Shown here: piece after piece, positions 8,849 to 18,843 of the stretch
How the letters are laid out: each line of letters starts with the position of its first letter
Position numbering within the stretch: position 1 is the first letter of the stretch
Assembly: GCA_947498815.1 (NCBI GenBank)
Contig: CANMLU010000011.1
Location: 1 to 64,000 of the forward strand
Reading direction: 5' to 3'
Length of the DNA stretch: 64,000 nucleotides
Origin: an uncultured Aquimarina sp.
GTDB taxonomy: Bacteria > Bacteroidota > Bacteroidia > Flavobacteriales > Flavobacteriaceae
Program-made: the position numbers and the translations under genes
Notes under the pieces: model-generated
Databases searched by the model: none
What the model saw: the letters and a program-made list of their open reading frames with translations, nothing else
Told to the model about the DNA's origin: nothing

Positions 8849-9216
8849 TTTGTGTTTACTTTTTTGTTTCGTTTTTAATTGATGTGTTTTTTGATACCCT
8901 TTACATCTTAAAACGTATTATTTTATTATTATGTAATAACCAAATGGGTAGTTTGATTTACTATTTACGTTAGATCCATGTAAATTTTAATTTGTAGATT
9001 AAGTTTTTTACACAGCGTTTAATACATGTGTCATAGAATGGAAAATCTTACCCGTCTTTTTTGGTTTTTTTATATCTGGATACGGAATACTTTATTTTTG
9101 GACCTCTTTTTTGCATTGAGTATGTAAAAGTATCTAAGGTCTAAGGCCAATGAAGGAGCGTATTGACCAATTGATCTATTACTTGGTTGATATCACATTT
9201 GAAGTTCTAAGACTTC
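8849..9216. other. Gene-free stretch, no feature recognised
   Basis: 368 bases, AT-rich, with stops in all frames. I see no good hairpin, no consensus promoter and no RNA gene. It must contain the promoter of the lipoprotein gene. Confidence 0.5.
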
Positions 9217-9706
9217 TTAAAATTTCCACCAAGGTTTTTTTCTTTCAAAAGGCTTTATTTCTGCTTTAATGTTCCAAAAGGATTCGTCATATTCTTCATT
9301 CGTGAATTCTTTCGTTAAGTGATGTCCATAGGGATAAATACCATCCTCGAGTCCATTTTGAACGCGTTTAATTACTCTTTGACCTTGCCAACATCTTGTT
9401 CCATTCCCAAGTTTAACCTCTATATTTATTTCTCCATTAGGGTCATCATCATCTGTTATCCATTCAGAGTTGGGAACATTTTTTATAATAGTTTCCCCAA
9501 TAGCTAGAGATCGAAAATATAATTCCTCCAAGGTTTTTTGACAAACGTCCTCCCTTTATGGGCCTGCCGTCTTTGATATGTTTTTGGAAAAACCTGTCAA
9601 TTTCGAGTAAGCTAGGTATAGAATAGTCTAAATTCAATCCATCAGATTCGAATGCTTTCACAATCAAATCTGATTGTATTTTTATATCCTCTTTTAGTGT
9701 TCCCAT
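9217..9706 (-). pseudogene. Unknown acidic protein gene split by a one-base frameshift
   Basis: Two overlapping frames together look like one protein. The first (from ATG at 9706) ends in ISSYWGNYYKK and then runs out of frame to a stop at 9464. The second continues sensibly as NVPNSEWITDDDDPNGEI to WWKF at 9217. The switch falls on a run of six A on the coding strand (9479-9484); removing one A joins the frames into a 162-residue protein. The apparent ATG start of the second frame lies in the first one's overlap and is probably not used. I do not recognise the family. Either a real mutation, slippage or a sequence error. Confidence 0.65.
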
Positions 9707-9715
9707 TTTTGTGTG

Positions 9716-10409
9716 TTACTTTAGTTCGTTTTTATCATTTTTATTGATCACGACGGTTCCTGTTATTAAATCATGAATTGCTTGTTTTTTTGAAGTGATA
9801 AATCCTACGAGATACAATGGAATAAATAACCCCGTTAGTACTTTTATGGTTAATCTTAAAATTAATTTCAAGACCGAAACTTTTGATTCGTCTTGGTTAG
9901 ATATTCTAATCGACAATAACATCTTCCCAAAAGATGCACCATTGAAAAAGGCCTCTGGAATGAGGTAGTAAATTACGTTCTTAAGTACAATCAATAATAC
10001 ATAGATATTCAAGCTATCCATTTTACTTGTTTTTACTACCTCGGTAGTGTCTAAAAGAAAAAGTAATAACCAAAATACTATCCATGAACCGATACTGTCA
10101 ATAATATAAGCCGCTATTCTGGTTCCATTACTTGAATAAGGGACAATTTCTTTTTTTTTTGGTTATTGAGTTTACTGCATCTTTTGATTCAATGTGATTG
10201 AGTATCGTATTTGGAACAAAAGAACTATTACAATTTGTGCATGTTATTTGTTTGCCTAAATCACCAAGAGGAATTAATGGAATAAAGTATAGCGTAAAAT
10301 ATTTGTTTACTTGTTCATGTTTATAAACGGTACTCTGATTACAACTTGGACATTCGAAACTTCCCGTTTCAATCGTTTTGCCAACCGCTTTTGTTCCAAA
10401 GAATATCAT
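9716..10409 (-). pseudogene. Zinc-ribbon plus RDD membrane protein gene, split by one base in an A10 run
   Basis: From ATG at 10409 the frame encodes an N-terminal zinc ribbon (CPSCN near residue 20, CTNCN near residue 57) and stops at 10128 just after KKKRN. The next frame encodes an RDD-family membrane domain (GTRIAAYIIDSIGSW, then ASFGKMLLSIRI and AIHDLITGTVV). The RDD frame has no start codon before its RDD motif: it is open only back to a stop just left of the A-run. Taking one A from the ten (10151-10160) gives a single 230-residue zinc-ribbon/RDD protein. An internal ATG at 10021 would miss the first helix. RDD proteins are small membrane proteins, some linked to ion transport; role here unknown. 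Confidence 0.65.
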
Positions 10410-10451
10410 ACAATTTGTTGTTTATTAATACCAACAATTAGGATAATAGTA

Positions 10452-11750
10452 TTAGTTACAATTTATTTTGTATTGTGAGCCGTTAGCATAGCGTCTTAAG
10501 TTACCTTGAAATTTACCCCCTATATATTCTTGCCATAGATCGAATGTTTGATAGGTGCATCGACCATCTGGCCATTTCCCTACCAATGCTGCACTAATAT
10601 ACCTTCCTTCAATGACTCCAGAATACTTATTCCTTACAGTAATCCAATCTCTTGAAACAATAATAGCTTTGTTAAATGTCTCGCTCCAATTTTGATCCTT
10701 TGCATGCATGTTCATAGTAGATAGTATGTTTTTTTCTAACGTAGCGTTTTGCATTTTTGGGTCGGGTAACTCAACAGGTCTTGACATTAGATTATTTACA
10801 TAGATTCTTATCTTTTCTCTCATGTCGTTAAAATATGTAGTTGTTTTTTTGCTCAGAGAAGAAAGCTTTTCTTTACTTAGGGAATTATTTTTGCTTGAAC
10901 TATAGACGGTAACGGCAACATTATGGATTCCAGAAACCTTACCATGAAGATGATTTCCATCGGGCATAAACTTGATAAAATCATCAACAGAGTGCCCGTC
11001 AAGAGCAATGTAAAGGTTAGGATCAAAATTACTTCTAAAAAAAGTATATAGACCTCTTTCGGTTTTAACTACAATCATAGACTTATTGTCCGGGTTATAG
11101 GGATGATATTTGACAGACTCAACTCCGGGAAAAGAAGTCTTAGGGTCAAAAGCTGATATTGTCATACTTTTTCTCATTAATGCTTTAAGAGATAGTGAGC
11201 CTGTAAGTGTTTCTTTATCTTTCCCGGTTTTTTTACCGTATAATTTACCAAAAGGGATAGTGACTTCTGAAGGTTTTACTTTTAGTGCTACCAAATCCCC
11301 TAAGGAAAGCCTTACATCTCGATTTTCTAAAACTTCATTTAATTCCTGTACTTGTGAAGATTTCTCTTGGATATAAGCCTGGTCCTGCGACCAAATCTCC
11401 ATAAAATTTGTAATATTCGTATCATTTGCTTCCAGAAATTCAGGACGTCGAGCTTCGTCAAAACTATAGCGTTCTAGATGGCCGTTTCTTGCCATAATAA
11501 TATAGTAAAAACCGTCTCCAGGATATAAATACAAATCCTCGGTACCTTGAATAGCATCTAGTTCTCTTTCTGTTTTACTACCATTTTCTTTTAAAAAAAT
11601 AATGTTTAACTTTCCGTTGCTGCAGCATTGTGTAATTTCTACTTTAGTGTTTTTTTTGTTGGTAACATAATAAATACCTTTTTGAATACCTTGCGCCTGG
11701 CAAAGAGTATAAGCTGTTACTAAGGTCAAAAGTGTAAGTGCTTTTTTCAT
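10452..11750 (-). CDS. Exported protein of unknown function
   Basis: 432 residues with a clear signal peptide (MKKALTLLTLVTAYTLCQAQ, cleavage likely after AQA-Q or CQAQ). The mature part is mixed alpha/beta, with a KSSQVQELNEVLENRD helical stretch at ~133-148 and a Cys-containing end. No recognised motif. It precedes the broken zinc-ribbon/RDD gene on the same strand by 42 bases, so they may share a transcript. Confidence 0.6.
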   Translation of the reverse strand: MKKALTLLTLVTAYTLCQAQGIQKGIYYVTNKKNTKVEITQCCSNGKLNIIFLKENGSKTERELDAIQGTEDLYLYPGDGFYYIIMARNGHLERYSFDEARRPEFLEANDTNITNFMEIWSQDQAYIQEKSSQVQELNEVLENRDVRLSLGDLVALKVKPSEVTIPFGKLYGKKTGKDKETLTGSLSLKALMRKSMTISAFDPKTSFPGVESVKYHPYNPDNKSMIVVKTERGLYTFFRSNFDPNLYIALDGHSVDDFIKFMPDGNHLHGKVSGIHNVAVTVYSSSKNNSLSKEKLSSLSKKTTTYFNDMREKIRIYVNNLMSRPVELPDPKMQNATLEKNILSTMNMHAKDQNWSETFNKAIIVSRDWITVRNKYSGVIEGRYISAALVGKWPDGRCTYQTFDLWQEYIGGKFQGNLRRYANGSQYKINCN

Positions 11751-12196
11751 AAAAATCTTTTTTACTTTATATTTATTGGAGGTCTTTTTGTTAACAACAA
11801 AACCTCAAAAATGAACATTTTTGATAAAAACAAGAGGCAATACTTTCTGAAACCAATGATTTCATTGATGAAATGTTGATATCATCTTTTAACCCGGGTT
11901 TGATATAACCAAATTTATGGTAATCAGATTTTCAATAGAAAATTATATCTAAGACCTGTCTGCCGATAGGCAGGCAAGTGAATTTTCAATCAAAAGCCTA
12001 ATTACGATAGTCCTGCTGAGTTTATCGAAGTACTATTTTTACTTGTTTTACTATGAAAAATCACTACAATTTTGAATCAATATTTTGGTCTTGTGAAGTG
12101 GTAAAATGGAAAGTTAAAACACTAAGGGATTGCCAGAATGGCTTTGCTTTTTGAAAAGTATTTAGTTCTATGATAACCTATATGCATAACTAAGAA
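11751..12196. other. Gene-free stretch with a short palindrome
   Basis: 446 bases between two minus-strand genes. The only structure I see is CTGTCTGCCGATAGGCAGG-like sequence at about 11956-11976, an imperfect hairpin (GCC-GATA-GGC core) of the kind scattered as extragenic repeats in this group. No gene or clear terminator. Confidence 0.45.
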
Positions 12197-12949
12197 TTAA
12201 AGAATAGACATTTTTTTGAAAAAATCTTCCTTCTTTTCCCTAGATAGAGGTATGTTAGTTTCATCATCCATAATGATAGTATATCCTTCTTTTTTTATGA
12301 ATTGTTTTACATGGGATAAATTAATTATATATGAGCGGTGAGGTTTATAAAATTCAGGATTACTTTCGATTATTGGGTCAAAGTGTTTTAAGGGTTTACT
12401 TACCAATAATTCGTTAGTTGATTTAAGAAAAACATAGGTATACATACCACTGGCTTTTAGGAAAATGATATGTTCTACTTCTACAAACATTATCTTTTCA
12501 CCTAAGTTAAGAGCTATTTTATTTAAGGTTTGATTTTGATTGAAATATTGTAGTTGATCTAGTTTTTCTTTGGCCAAAATTTCGTCATACCGTCGAAGTG
12601 CATTACTTACTGCTGATTTTACTTCTGTGGGTTGTAATGGTTTTAATAGGTAATCTATTGCAGAAAATTTAAAGGCATCAATTGCATACTTACTGTAAGC
12701 TGTGGTAAAAATGATTTGGAATTTTATCTCATCTTTATCTATGAAATCTAATAATTGGAGACCGGAGTGCTGCGGTAGCTCTATGTCTAAAAAAAGAATA
12801 TCTATTTTGTTTTTTTTTATAATTTCTATTCCATCTAGTAATTTTGATGAAGTATAAATTTCGCTAATTTCCTTACAATGCTCCTTGAGGATAGTTGTAA
12901 GTAAGTTTACGGCACGGGGTTCATCTTCAATTATCAGTACATTGCTCAT
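12197..12949 (-). CDS. LytTR family response regulator
   Basis: 250 residues. A receiver domain (~1-120) has the acidic pocket (IIEDEPRA), the phospho-acceptor Asp in ILFLDIELP near residue 56, and the Thr/Lys switch (TTAYSKYA, DYLLKP). Residues ~145-250 are a LytTR DNA-binding domain (FLKASGMYTYVFL, PHRSYIINLSHVK). It starts 11 bases after the sensor kinase gene and is its cognate regulator. Targets unknown; LytTR regulators bind paired direct repeats, none of which I can assign here. Confidence 0.92.
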   Translation of the reverse strand: MSNVLIIEDEPRAVNLLTTILKEHCKEISEIYTSSKLLDGIEIIKKNKIDILFLDIELPQHSGLQLLDFIDKDEIKFQIIFTTAYSKYAIDAFKFSAIDYLLKPLQPTEVKSAVSNALRRYDEILAKEKLDQLQYFNQNQTLNKIALNLGEKIMFVEVEHIIFLKASGMYTYVFLKSTNELLVSKPLKHFDPIIESNPEFYKPHRSYIINLSHVKQFIKKEGYTIIMDDETNIPLSREKKEDFFKKMSIL

Positions 12950-12960
12950 AGGGGTAAAAT

Positions 12961-15873
12961 TTATTCATTACTAATTATAGGAATAGAGATAATAACTTCA
13001 GTACCCTGAGTTCTATTCATTTTTGTAACTATACGATCAACAATTTGTATCCCTATATTTCTATTTTCGATAGAGGCACTTATAAGCTCTAATCTATTTC
13101 GGCTTGCTTTAGAAGAAAACGATTTATGGGTTTTAAGTATTTGACTTTTAAGCTTTTCTGCTTCCTTCCTTCCTATACCGTTATCTTTAACTTTACAAAT
13201 TAGAATATCACTTTTACTCGAATTTAAAGAAAATTCTATAGAAAGTATCTTTAAGCCATCTTTATGTAATAAACCGTGTTTTATTGCATTTTCTACATAG
13301 GGTTGGATTAGTAAAGTTGGGATTTTAATAAATCGATCAATAGTTTTGTCTATATGTATATGGTATTCAAAAGAGTCTGTGAAACGCATTTTTTCTAATT
13401 CCAGATATTGACTTAAAGTCTTTATTTCTTCATCAAGCGTAAGGTCAGTATCATTGCTTTGATCCAGATAGGTGCGAATAAGTTTGGCAAATTTCCCTAA
13501 ATAGTCTGAAGCCTGTTCTTTTTCATTGGTTATAATGTACTCTTGAATCGAATTTAAAGCATTAAATGTAAAATGAGGATTCATTTGAGAACGTAGTGCT
13601 GTAAGTTTAGAATATATCAAATCTCTTTCTAATTCTTTTTGTTTCTGAATTCGTTCATTTTTTAATTGTTCTCGTTTTAACCTACCTTTAATAAATAAGT
13701 ATGTAATACTAACTGCCAATAGAATTACTAATGTTATGAACCAATATGTTTTCCAAAATGGTGGATCAATACTGAACCTTATTGTAGCGGTATTTTTACT
13801 TTCAATACCATCCTCATTGACACCTTTTACTTCAAAATTGTAATTGCCATTAGACAAAGCGGGATATCTGGCAAACTTGGTTGCTGTTGTGATCCAATCT
13901 TTGTCTATTCCCTTTAATCGATATTTATATTTCTTTGAGTTTTTATTTTGATTTAGACCTATGGTTTGAAAATCAATCTGAATGTTATTTTGTTTATAAG
14001 ATAATGTATTCAAATTTTGCAATGAACAATGCTCTTCATTGACTTTAAATGAGGTAATACTAATATTTGGAGGGATCTTATTAAAGAATTTTTCTTCTTT
14101 GTTTAATGCAATGATTCCTTTCGTAGAAGCTACATAGAGTGTAGAATTATTAATTAAAATATCAAAAATTTTACTGCCTTGGAGCCCGTCATTCTCATCT
14201 ATGGTGAGTAAAGTATTATTACTTCTATCTATTTTTTGTAATTGCTTTTCGTAGGCTACCCATACATCTTTTCCATCTGCGGTAATTTTATTAATCTGAT
14301 TAGATAATAAACCATCTTTTTTATCGTGTTTTGTGATAACCTTCCCGTCTTTTATACCGAGAATACCATAATTATATGTAGCTACCCAAACAATACTATC
14401 TGTGGTAGTGCAAAGGTCTGTGGCAAAGAATGTTTCGTTTTTATATGTAATGCTATTTTTGACTTGATCTTTGTAATATGATAATTTATCGATATAATTT
14501 ATGTAAAAACCTTTAGTATGGCTATCATAATGAGTTTTATAACTGCGGTTATTTCGAATGGTTTTATTCGTAAGGTTTTTCAAAGGATTGGATAGAATAC
14601 CTGCTCTTATTTGTGAGGCATAGATCAATTCATTTTTTGAGTTCAAACTTATATCCTTATAAAAGATATCTAAACCCAACCGTCTCATGGCAAAAATTTC
14701 TTTTCCTTTTATGAACGATAAGTTATCTCCGAGAGCCCAGATTCCTTTTCGAATACTATCATATACTATTTTTTGAACTGTTTCAGAAGAGAATTCTGTT
14801 ATTTTAGTTAGTGTGTTATTGTTAAAAACTCCAATTTCGCCACTTTTAGTAAGATAGAAAATAGAATCTTTTACGCCTTTTTCTAAAGCTATGATAGCAC
14901 TTGATCCAGTAATTTTATTTTCATGAGAATAATACTTCATTTCCATATTCTGAATTAGAAAAAGTCCGTCATCTACAGATGAAAACCAATAATTACCTTC
15001 TTTATCTTGTGTTATTTTTGAGATAAAACTGTTGGGAAATAGTCTTTTTTTGACACTATATTTTTCCCCCTCAATGCTAAGCATAAACGCACCTTTATTT
15101 GTGTTTACCCAAAGATTTTTATTGTTATCCCTAAAAAAGGAAACTATCCTTGAGTTTTTTAAAATATCTGGAAGTTCAATATCTTGAAATTTTTCTAAAT
15201 CCTTTTTCCAAAGCCCTATTGAAAGGGTTTTTGTTCCTTTCTTACTTCTCTTAACTTTTAATAGATACAAGTTGTTCCCATCGGTAAAGAGGTTTATTGT
15301 ACCACCTTTATAAACAATTTTACTATGCCCATTACTAAGTTTTATAACCTCTTTGTAGCTTGGGAAGAAGATAGAATTTTCATAAAAAACAGGGTTTTTT
15401 TCTACATTTTTATAACTGGAAAGTATTGTCGTGTCTTTTGATTGGTAATCTATTTTTAATAAACCACTCTTAGAAGCTGTAAAAAGATCATTAGTGTTAT
15501 TAAAGCAATATTTATGCGGAACGATATTGTGATCTGGACTAATGTCTTTAAAAAGGTGTAATGAGTCATTTTCTATATAAAAGAACTGACCACTAATATT
15601 ATTGCACCAAATTCTATTTTTAGAATCTTTTTCAAGATTAAAAACAGACATTCCCTTTTTTTTTGGATTTGTATAATTTTGAAAAGAAACCCCATCGAAC
15701 TTAAAAAGACCATTATTTGCGGCTAACCAAATATATTCATCATCATCGATAACCATATCGTAGAATTCTATATCTGGGAGGTTTTCTTCCTTAAATTGAA
15801 AATAAACCGGGTGCTGTGCAATTGAGGTATAGTGGAAAACAAAAACAAAAATATATATAAAAATTGTCCTCAA
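12961..15873 (-). CDS. LytS-type sensor histidine kinase with periplasmic propeller
   Basis: 970 residues. Signal peptide (~1-19), a large periplasmic sensor with repeated two-component propeller blades (GLFKFDG, NRIWCNN, NLWVNTNKGAF, GNYWFSSVDDGLF), a Y_Y_Y-type domain (YKYRLKGIDKDWI, GNYNFEVKGVN), one membrane helix at ~707-727, a short coiled linker, then the His kinase motif MNPHFTFNALNSIQEY and an ATPase domain (QPYVENAIKHGL, KDNGIGRKEA). Start is a TTG; no in-frame ATG lies upstream. Such one-piece sensors are common in Bacteroidota and often sense surface glycans or envelope state; the ligand here is unknown. Confidence 0.92.
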   Translation of the reverse strand: MRTIFIYIFVFVFHYTSIAQHPVYFQFKEENLPDIEFYDMVIDDDEYIWLAANNGLFKFDGVSFQNYTNPKKKGMSVFNLEKDSKNRIWCNNISGQFFYIENDSLHLFKDISPDHNIVPHKYCFNNTNDLFTASKSGLLKIDYQSKDTTILSSYKNVEKNPVFYENSIFFPSYKEVIKLSNGHSKIVYKGGTINLFTDGNNLYLLKVKRSKKGTKTLSIGLWKKDLEKFQDIELPDILKNSRIVSFFRDNNKNLWVNTNKGAFMLSIEGEKYSVKKRLFPNSFISKITQDKEGNYWFSSVDDGLFLIQNMEMKYYSHENKITGSSAIIALEKGVKDSIFYLTKSGEIGVFNNNTLTKITEFSSETVQKIVYDSIRKGIWALGDNLSFIKGKEIFAMRRLGLDIFYKDISLNSKNELIYASQIRAGILSNPLKNLTNKTIRNNRSYKTHYDSHTKGFYINYIDKLSYYKDQVKNSITYKNETFFATDLCTTTDSIVWVATYNYGILGIKDGKVITKHDKKDGLLSNQINKITADGKDVWVAYEKQLQKIDRSNNTLLTIDENDGLQGSKIFDILINNSTLYVASTKGIIALNKEEKFFNKIPPNISITSFKVNEEHCSLQNLNTLSYKQNNIQIDFQTIGLNQNKNSKKYKYRLKGIDKDWITTATKFARYPALSNGNYNFEVKGVNEDGIESKNTATIRFSIDPPFWKTYWFITLVILLAVSITYLFIKGRLKREQLKNERIQKQKELERDLIYSKLTALRSQMNPHFTFNALNSIQEYIITNEKEQASDYLGKFAKLIRTYLDQSNDTDLTLDEEIKTLSQYLELEKMRFTDSFEYHIHIDKTIDRFIKIPTLLIQPYVENAIKHGLLHKDGLKILSIEFSLNSSKSDILICKVKDNGIGRKEAEKLKSQILKTHKSFSSKASRNRLELISASIENRNIGIQIVDRIVTKMNRTQGTEVIISIPIISNE

Positions 15874-16023
15874 CTTATGGATCTTTTTATTAAAGTCAGA
15901 ATTTTAATGTACCATAAAAATTTGATTCTTAAAAATTAATAAACATTAAACGAGCAATTTTGTTTATTGTAATTTATTAATTTAAAAGTGTATCGGTTAA
16001 AAATACGTAGTCGAAGGCCTGAG

Positions 16024-16096
16024 GCCAAATTAATAAAATACGAAATGTACGCAGGGAGTAAACGGACTAAATTTCAGAATAGAGATTAATTTGATT
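16024..16096 (+). repeat. 73-bp repeat, copy 2 (displaced fragment of the THUMP methyltransferase gene)
   Basis: 70 of 73 bases match 6310-6382, including the former stop codon, but here it sits in an intergenic gap with no gene body. It is preceded by GGCCTGAGGCC (16015-16025), a short perfect palindrome absent from copy 1. Confidence 0.9.
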
Positions 16097-16116
16097 CGAT
16101 TAGTTTTAAGAAGAAA

Positions 16117-16833
16117 TTATTTTTTCTTCTTGAAAAAAGGAATCAAATAACTCACGCTGTACCCATAGCCAACACCTATACTGCTAAAATCGTTTGTTTT
16201 ACCAAACCCCGGGATATATAGATTGTCATATCTTTCGGGAGTTTTTTCACTGATTAAGCTTCTCAAAGAAACACTAGCTCCCATGTATAGGTTGTTTATG
16301 ATTTCTACCTCGACACCCATAACTAATTCTAACCAACTCGCATTTAATCCATCGCCTTCACCTTCTATAGGCTCTGTTATAACATTGGGGCCAAAGTAAT
16401 TTGTTCCTGTAAAAATTGTATAATCGTTTAGTGTTTGATCGAATGTAGAGAATCCATATCGCAATCCAACATAAACACTGTTTTGCATTCCGTACCAATT
16501 GTCGTAGGCATTATAATCTATACCTGCTCTTATATAACTCCCTTTACCTTCAACACTAATATTTTCTTCATCTCTTACCAAAGATTCATTACCAATTTCT
16601 GCAGCAATATAAAATTTCTTATAAAACCTATAATCTCCAACAATTTCAAATCCAGAATAATCATCGTCTGCAGCCGTACGAATCAATTTGCTAATATCGA
16701 TCCCCGCTCTTAAACCATACTTTTCTGCGGGAGGCAAAGTATCTTTTGCGGTGATTTGCTGTTCTTCTTGCCCCTGGATATAACCAGAAATCAAGATGCT
16801 AATGAAAAATAAATACGTGTGCAGTTGTTTCAT
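16117..16833 (-). CDS. DUF6048 family exported protein
   Basis: 238 residues with a signal peptide (~1-21, ending GYIQGQ). The mature part is rich in beta strands with alternating aromatic residues (SYIRAGIDYNAYDNWYGMQN, YVGLRYGFSTFDQ), as in small outer-membrane barrels, and ends in a Lys-rich tail after an aromatic residue. It matches DUF6048, which is usually found beside DUF6452 and rlmD, as here. Its start overlaps the DUF6452 gene by 35 bases. Confidence 0.8.
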   Translation of the reverse strand: MKQLHTYLFFISILISGYIQGQEEQQITAKDTLPPAEKYGLRAGIDISKLIRTAADDDYSGFEIVGDYRFYKKFYIAAEIGNESLVRDEENISVEGKGSYIRAGIDYNAYDNWYGMQNSVYVGLRYGFSTFDQTLNDYTIFTGTNYFGPNVITEPIEGEGDGLNASWLELVMGVEVEIINNLYMGASVSLRSLISEKTPERYDNLYIPGFGKTNDFSSIGVGYGYSVSYLIPFFKKKK

Positions 16834-17314
16834 CGGTTACATTCTGTCTTTGTATGGTTATACTTTGTATCCAGCTGCCATCACTACCAGCTTCGACTGG
16901 AGATATGGTAAGCCCATTATAAATTACTTTGAACCCACAAGCACTACTCACATACTCTTCTTCGGTTGTGTATTGAAAACTTACAGTATCTGTATTTGCA
17001 GGTGTTGAATCATTTGATGTGTCAGAGTCAATAGTAAACTCATAGTCTGTTATAGAAGTATTCGTTCTAAGTGGTATTAAAATAGAATCATTTGTAGTGC
17101 CCAACGTGAAAATTTCATCAACATCAACTGCCTTTACTTGTAATTCTGAAGGAGCTTTAACCTCGGTACCATTATCAAAATCAATAAATTTAATAACAAG
17201 GAATGGAGTGGTAGGAGTGCCTTCGGCACAGATATCATCTCGCTCACATCCCGAATTTAAACACATGGCAAATATTGCGATGAGTATGAATATTTGATAT
17301 TTGTATATCCTCAT
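16799..17314 (-). CDS. DUF6452 family lipoprotein
   Basis: 171 residues. Signal peptide with a lipobox at LNSGC (Cys23), then CERDDIC and a compact beta-rich domain ending in VTDETTAHVFIF. Matches DUF6452. Starts four bases after the rlmD stop and overlaps the DUF6048 gene, so the three are probably one operon. Function unknown; the conserved trio suggests an envelope role unrelated to rRNA methylation. Confidence 0.8.
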   Translation of the reverse strand: MRIYKYQIFILIAIFAMCLNSGCERDDICAEGTPTTPFLVIKFIDFDNGTEVKAPSELQVKAVDVDEIFTLGTTNDSILIPLRTNTSITDYEFTIDSDTSNDSTPANTDTVSFQYTTEEEYVSSACGFKVIYNGLTISPVEAGSDGSWIQSITIQRQNVTDETTAHVFIFH

Positions 17315-17317
17315 TAT

Positions 17318-18727
17318 TTATCTTTTTTCAAGCAATACAACGTTTTCTACATGATACGTTTGTGGAAACATATCTACGGGTTGAACTTTGGTAACTTTAT
17401 AGTTCTCATCTAATAACGCCAAGTCACGTGCTTGTGTTGCACTATTGCAACTTACATAAACGATTTTTTCTGGCGAAATGTTTAATAATTGCGCGACGAC
17501 GTCTTTGTGCATTCCATCTCGAGGCGGGTCCGTGATTACTACTTCGGGTTGACCATGTTGATCAATAAAACCTTTGGTAAATACCTTCTTCATATCTCCG
17601 ACATAAAACTCAACGTTGTCTACAGCATTACGTTTGGCGTTATCTTTGGCATCTTCGATGGCTTCAGGAACGGCTTCTACACCAATCACTTTTTTTGCAT
17701 TTCTGGCAACAAACTGAGCGATTGTACCGGTACCCGTATATAAATCATATACTAGTTCATCTCCTGTAAGGCCTGCAAAATCACGTGTTACTTTATATAG
17801 CTCGTAGGCTTGTTCTGAATTGGTTTGATAAAAAGATTTTGCATTGATCTTAAAGCGTAATCCTTCCATTTCTTCCTCAATATAATCTTTACCTTTAAAG
17901 CAGATCACTTTCTGGTCATAGATAGTGTCGTTTCCTTTTGTATTGATGACATATTGCAATGAAGTGATTTCAGGAAATTCTGAAGCTACATATTCTAGTA
18001 AAAGGGTTCTCTTTTCTATATCATCATAAAAAAATTGAATTAATACCATGATCTCAGCGGTCGAAGCGATACGAATCATCAATGTTCGCAAAAGCCCTTC
18101 TTGTTTTCGAGCATTATAAAAAGGTATTTCATGTTCTGTGGCAAAGGCTTTAACCTTATTTCTTATCGCATTACTTGGATCTTCTTGTAGATGACACATG
18201 TCTATATCAAGAATCTTATCCCACATACCAGGCATGTGAAAGCCTAATGCGTTTCTACTCTTTATTTCAGTATCGCTTTGGATTTCATCAAGAGTAAGCC
18301 ATCTGCTATCACTGAAGGAGAACTCCATTTTATTTCTGTAGAAAAATTGTTCTTTAGATCCCAAAATAGGAGAAGTCTTTGGCAGTTCTATTTTTCCTAA
18401 TCGCGTAAGGTTATTAACAACCTCTTGCTCTTTATAGGCCAGTTGATGCTCATAGCTCATAAATTGCCATTTACAACCGCCACAAGTACCAAAATGTTTG
18501 CAAGTAGGCTCAGTACGTTTATCAGATAGCTTATGAAACGCAACCGCTGTGCCCTCGTAATAGGCTTTACGTCTTTTGGTGGTCTGAATGTCTACAACAT
18601 CTCCAGGTACTGCATTGTTGAGAAGGATTACTTTTCCATCAGGAGCTTTGGCAATACTTTTTCCCTTTGCACCTGCATCAATTACTTCTATGTTTTCAAA
18701 GATTTGTCTTCGTTTTTTTCTTGCCAT
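17318..18727 (-). CDS. rlmD: 23S rRNA (uracil-5-)-methyltransferase RlmD
   Basis: 469 residues. N-terminal TRAM domain (~1-65), a four-Cys iron-sulfur motif (CKHFGTCGGCKWQ near 80-90 plus a later Cys), then a TrmA-type methyltransferase: motif I YDLYTGTGTIAQF, motif IV ITDPPRDGMH, and the catalytic Cys in VYVSCNSATQARDL. The reaction is C5 methylation of a uridine in 23S rRNA; which of the RlmC/RlmD/TrmA positions is modified cannot be read directly. First gene of the rlmD-DUF6452-DUF6048 operon. Confidence 0.9.
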   Translation of the reverse strand: MARKKRRQIFENIEVIDAGAKGKSIAKAPDGKVILLNNAVPGDVVDIQTTKRRKAYYEGTAVAFHKLSDKRTEPTCKHFGTCGGCKWQFMSYEHQLAYKEQEVVNNLTRLGKIELPKTSPILGSKEQFFYRNKMEFSFSDSRWLTLDEIQSDTEIKSRNALGFHMPGMWDKILDIDMCHLQEDPSNAIRNKVKAFATEHEIPFYNARKQEGLLRTLMIRIASTAEIMVLIQFFYDDIEKRTLLLEYVASEFPEITSLQYVINTKGNDTIYDQKVICFKGKDYIEEEMEGLRFKINAKSFYQTNSEQAYELYKVTRDFAGLTGDELVYDLYTGTGTIAQFVARNAKKVIGVEAVPEAIEDAKDNAKRNAVDNVEFYVGDMKKVFTKGFIDQHGQPEVVITDPPRDGMHKDVVAQLLNISPEKIVYVSCNSATQARDLALLDENYKVTKVQPVDMFPQTYHVENVVLLEKR

Positions 18728-18731
18728 AGCG

Positions 18732-18739
18732 CAAAAATA
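18732..18739 (-). promoter_or_regulatory. -7 element of rlmD
   Basis: TATTTTTG on the minus strand, only four bases before the ATG at 18727. The predicted transcript would start at or next to the start codon, i.e. nearly leaderless. Confidence 0.55.
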
Positions 18740-18843
18740 AGAATAGAAAGCATATACTTATTAATTATTCGATATATCTTATAAAAAGAAATAAAAAAAA
18801 TGAACCTATTTAGAATTTATGCGTCAATAGTATAGAGGTTATT

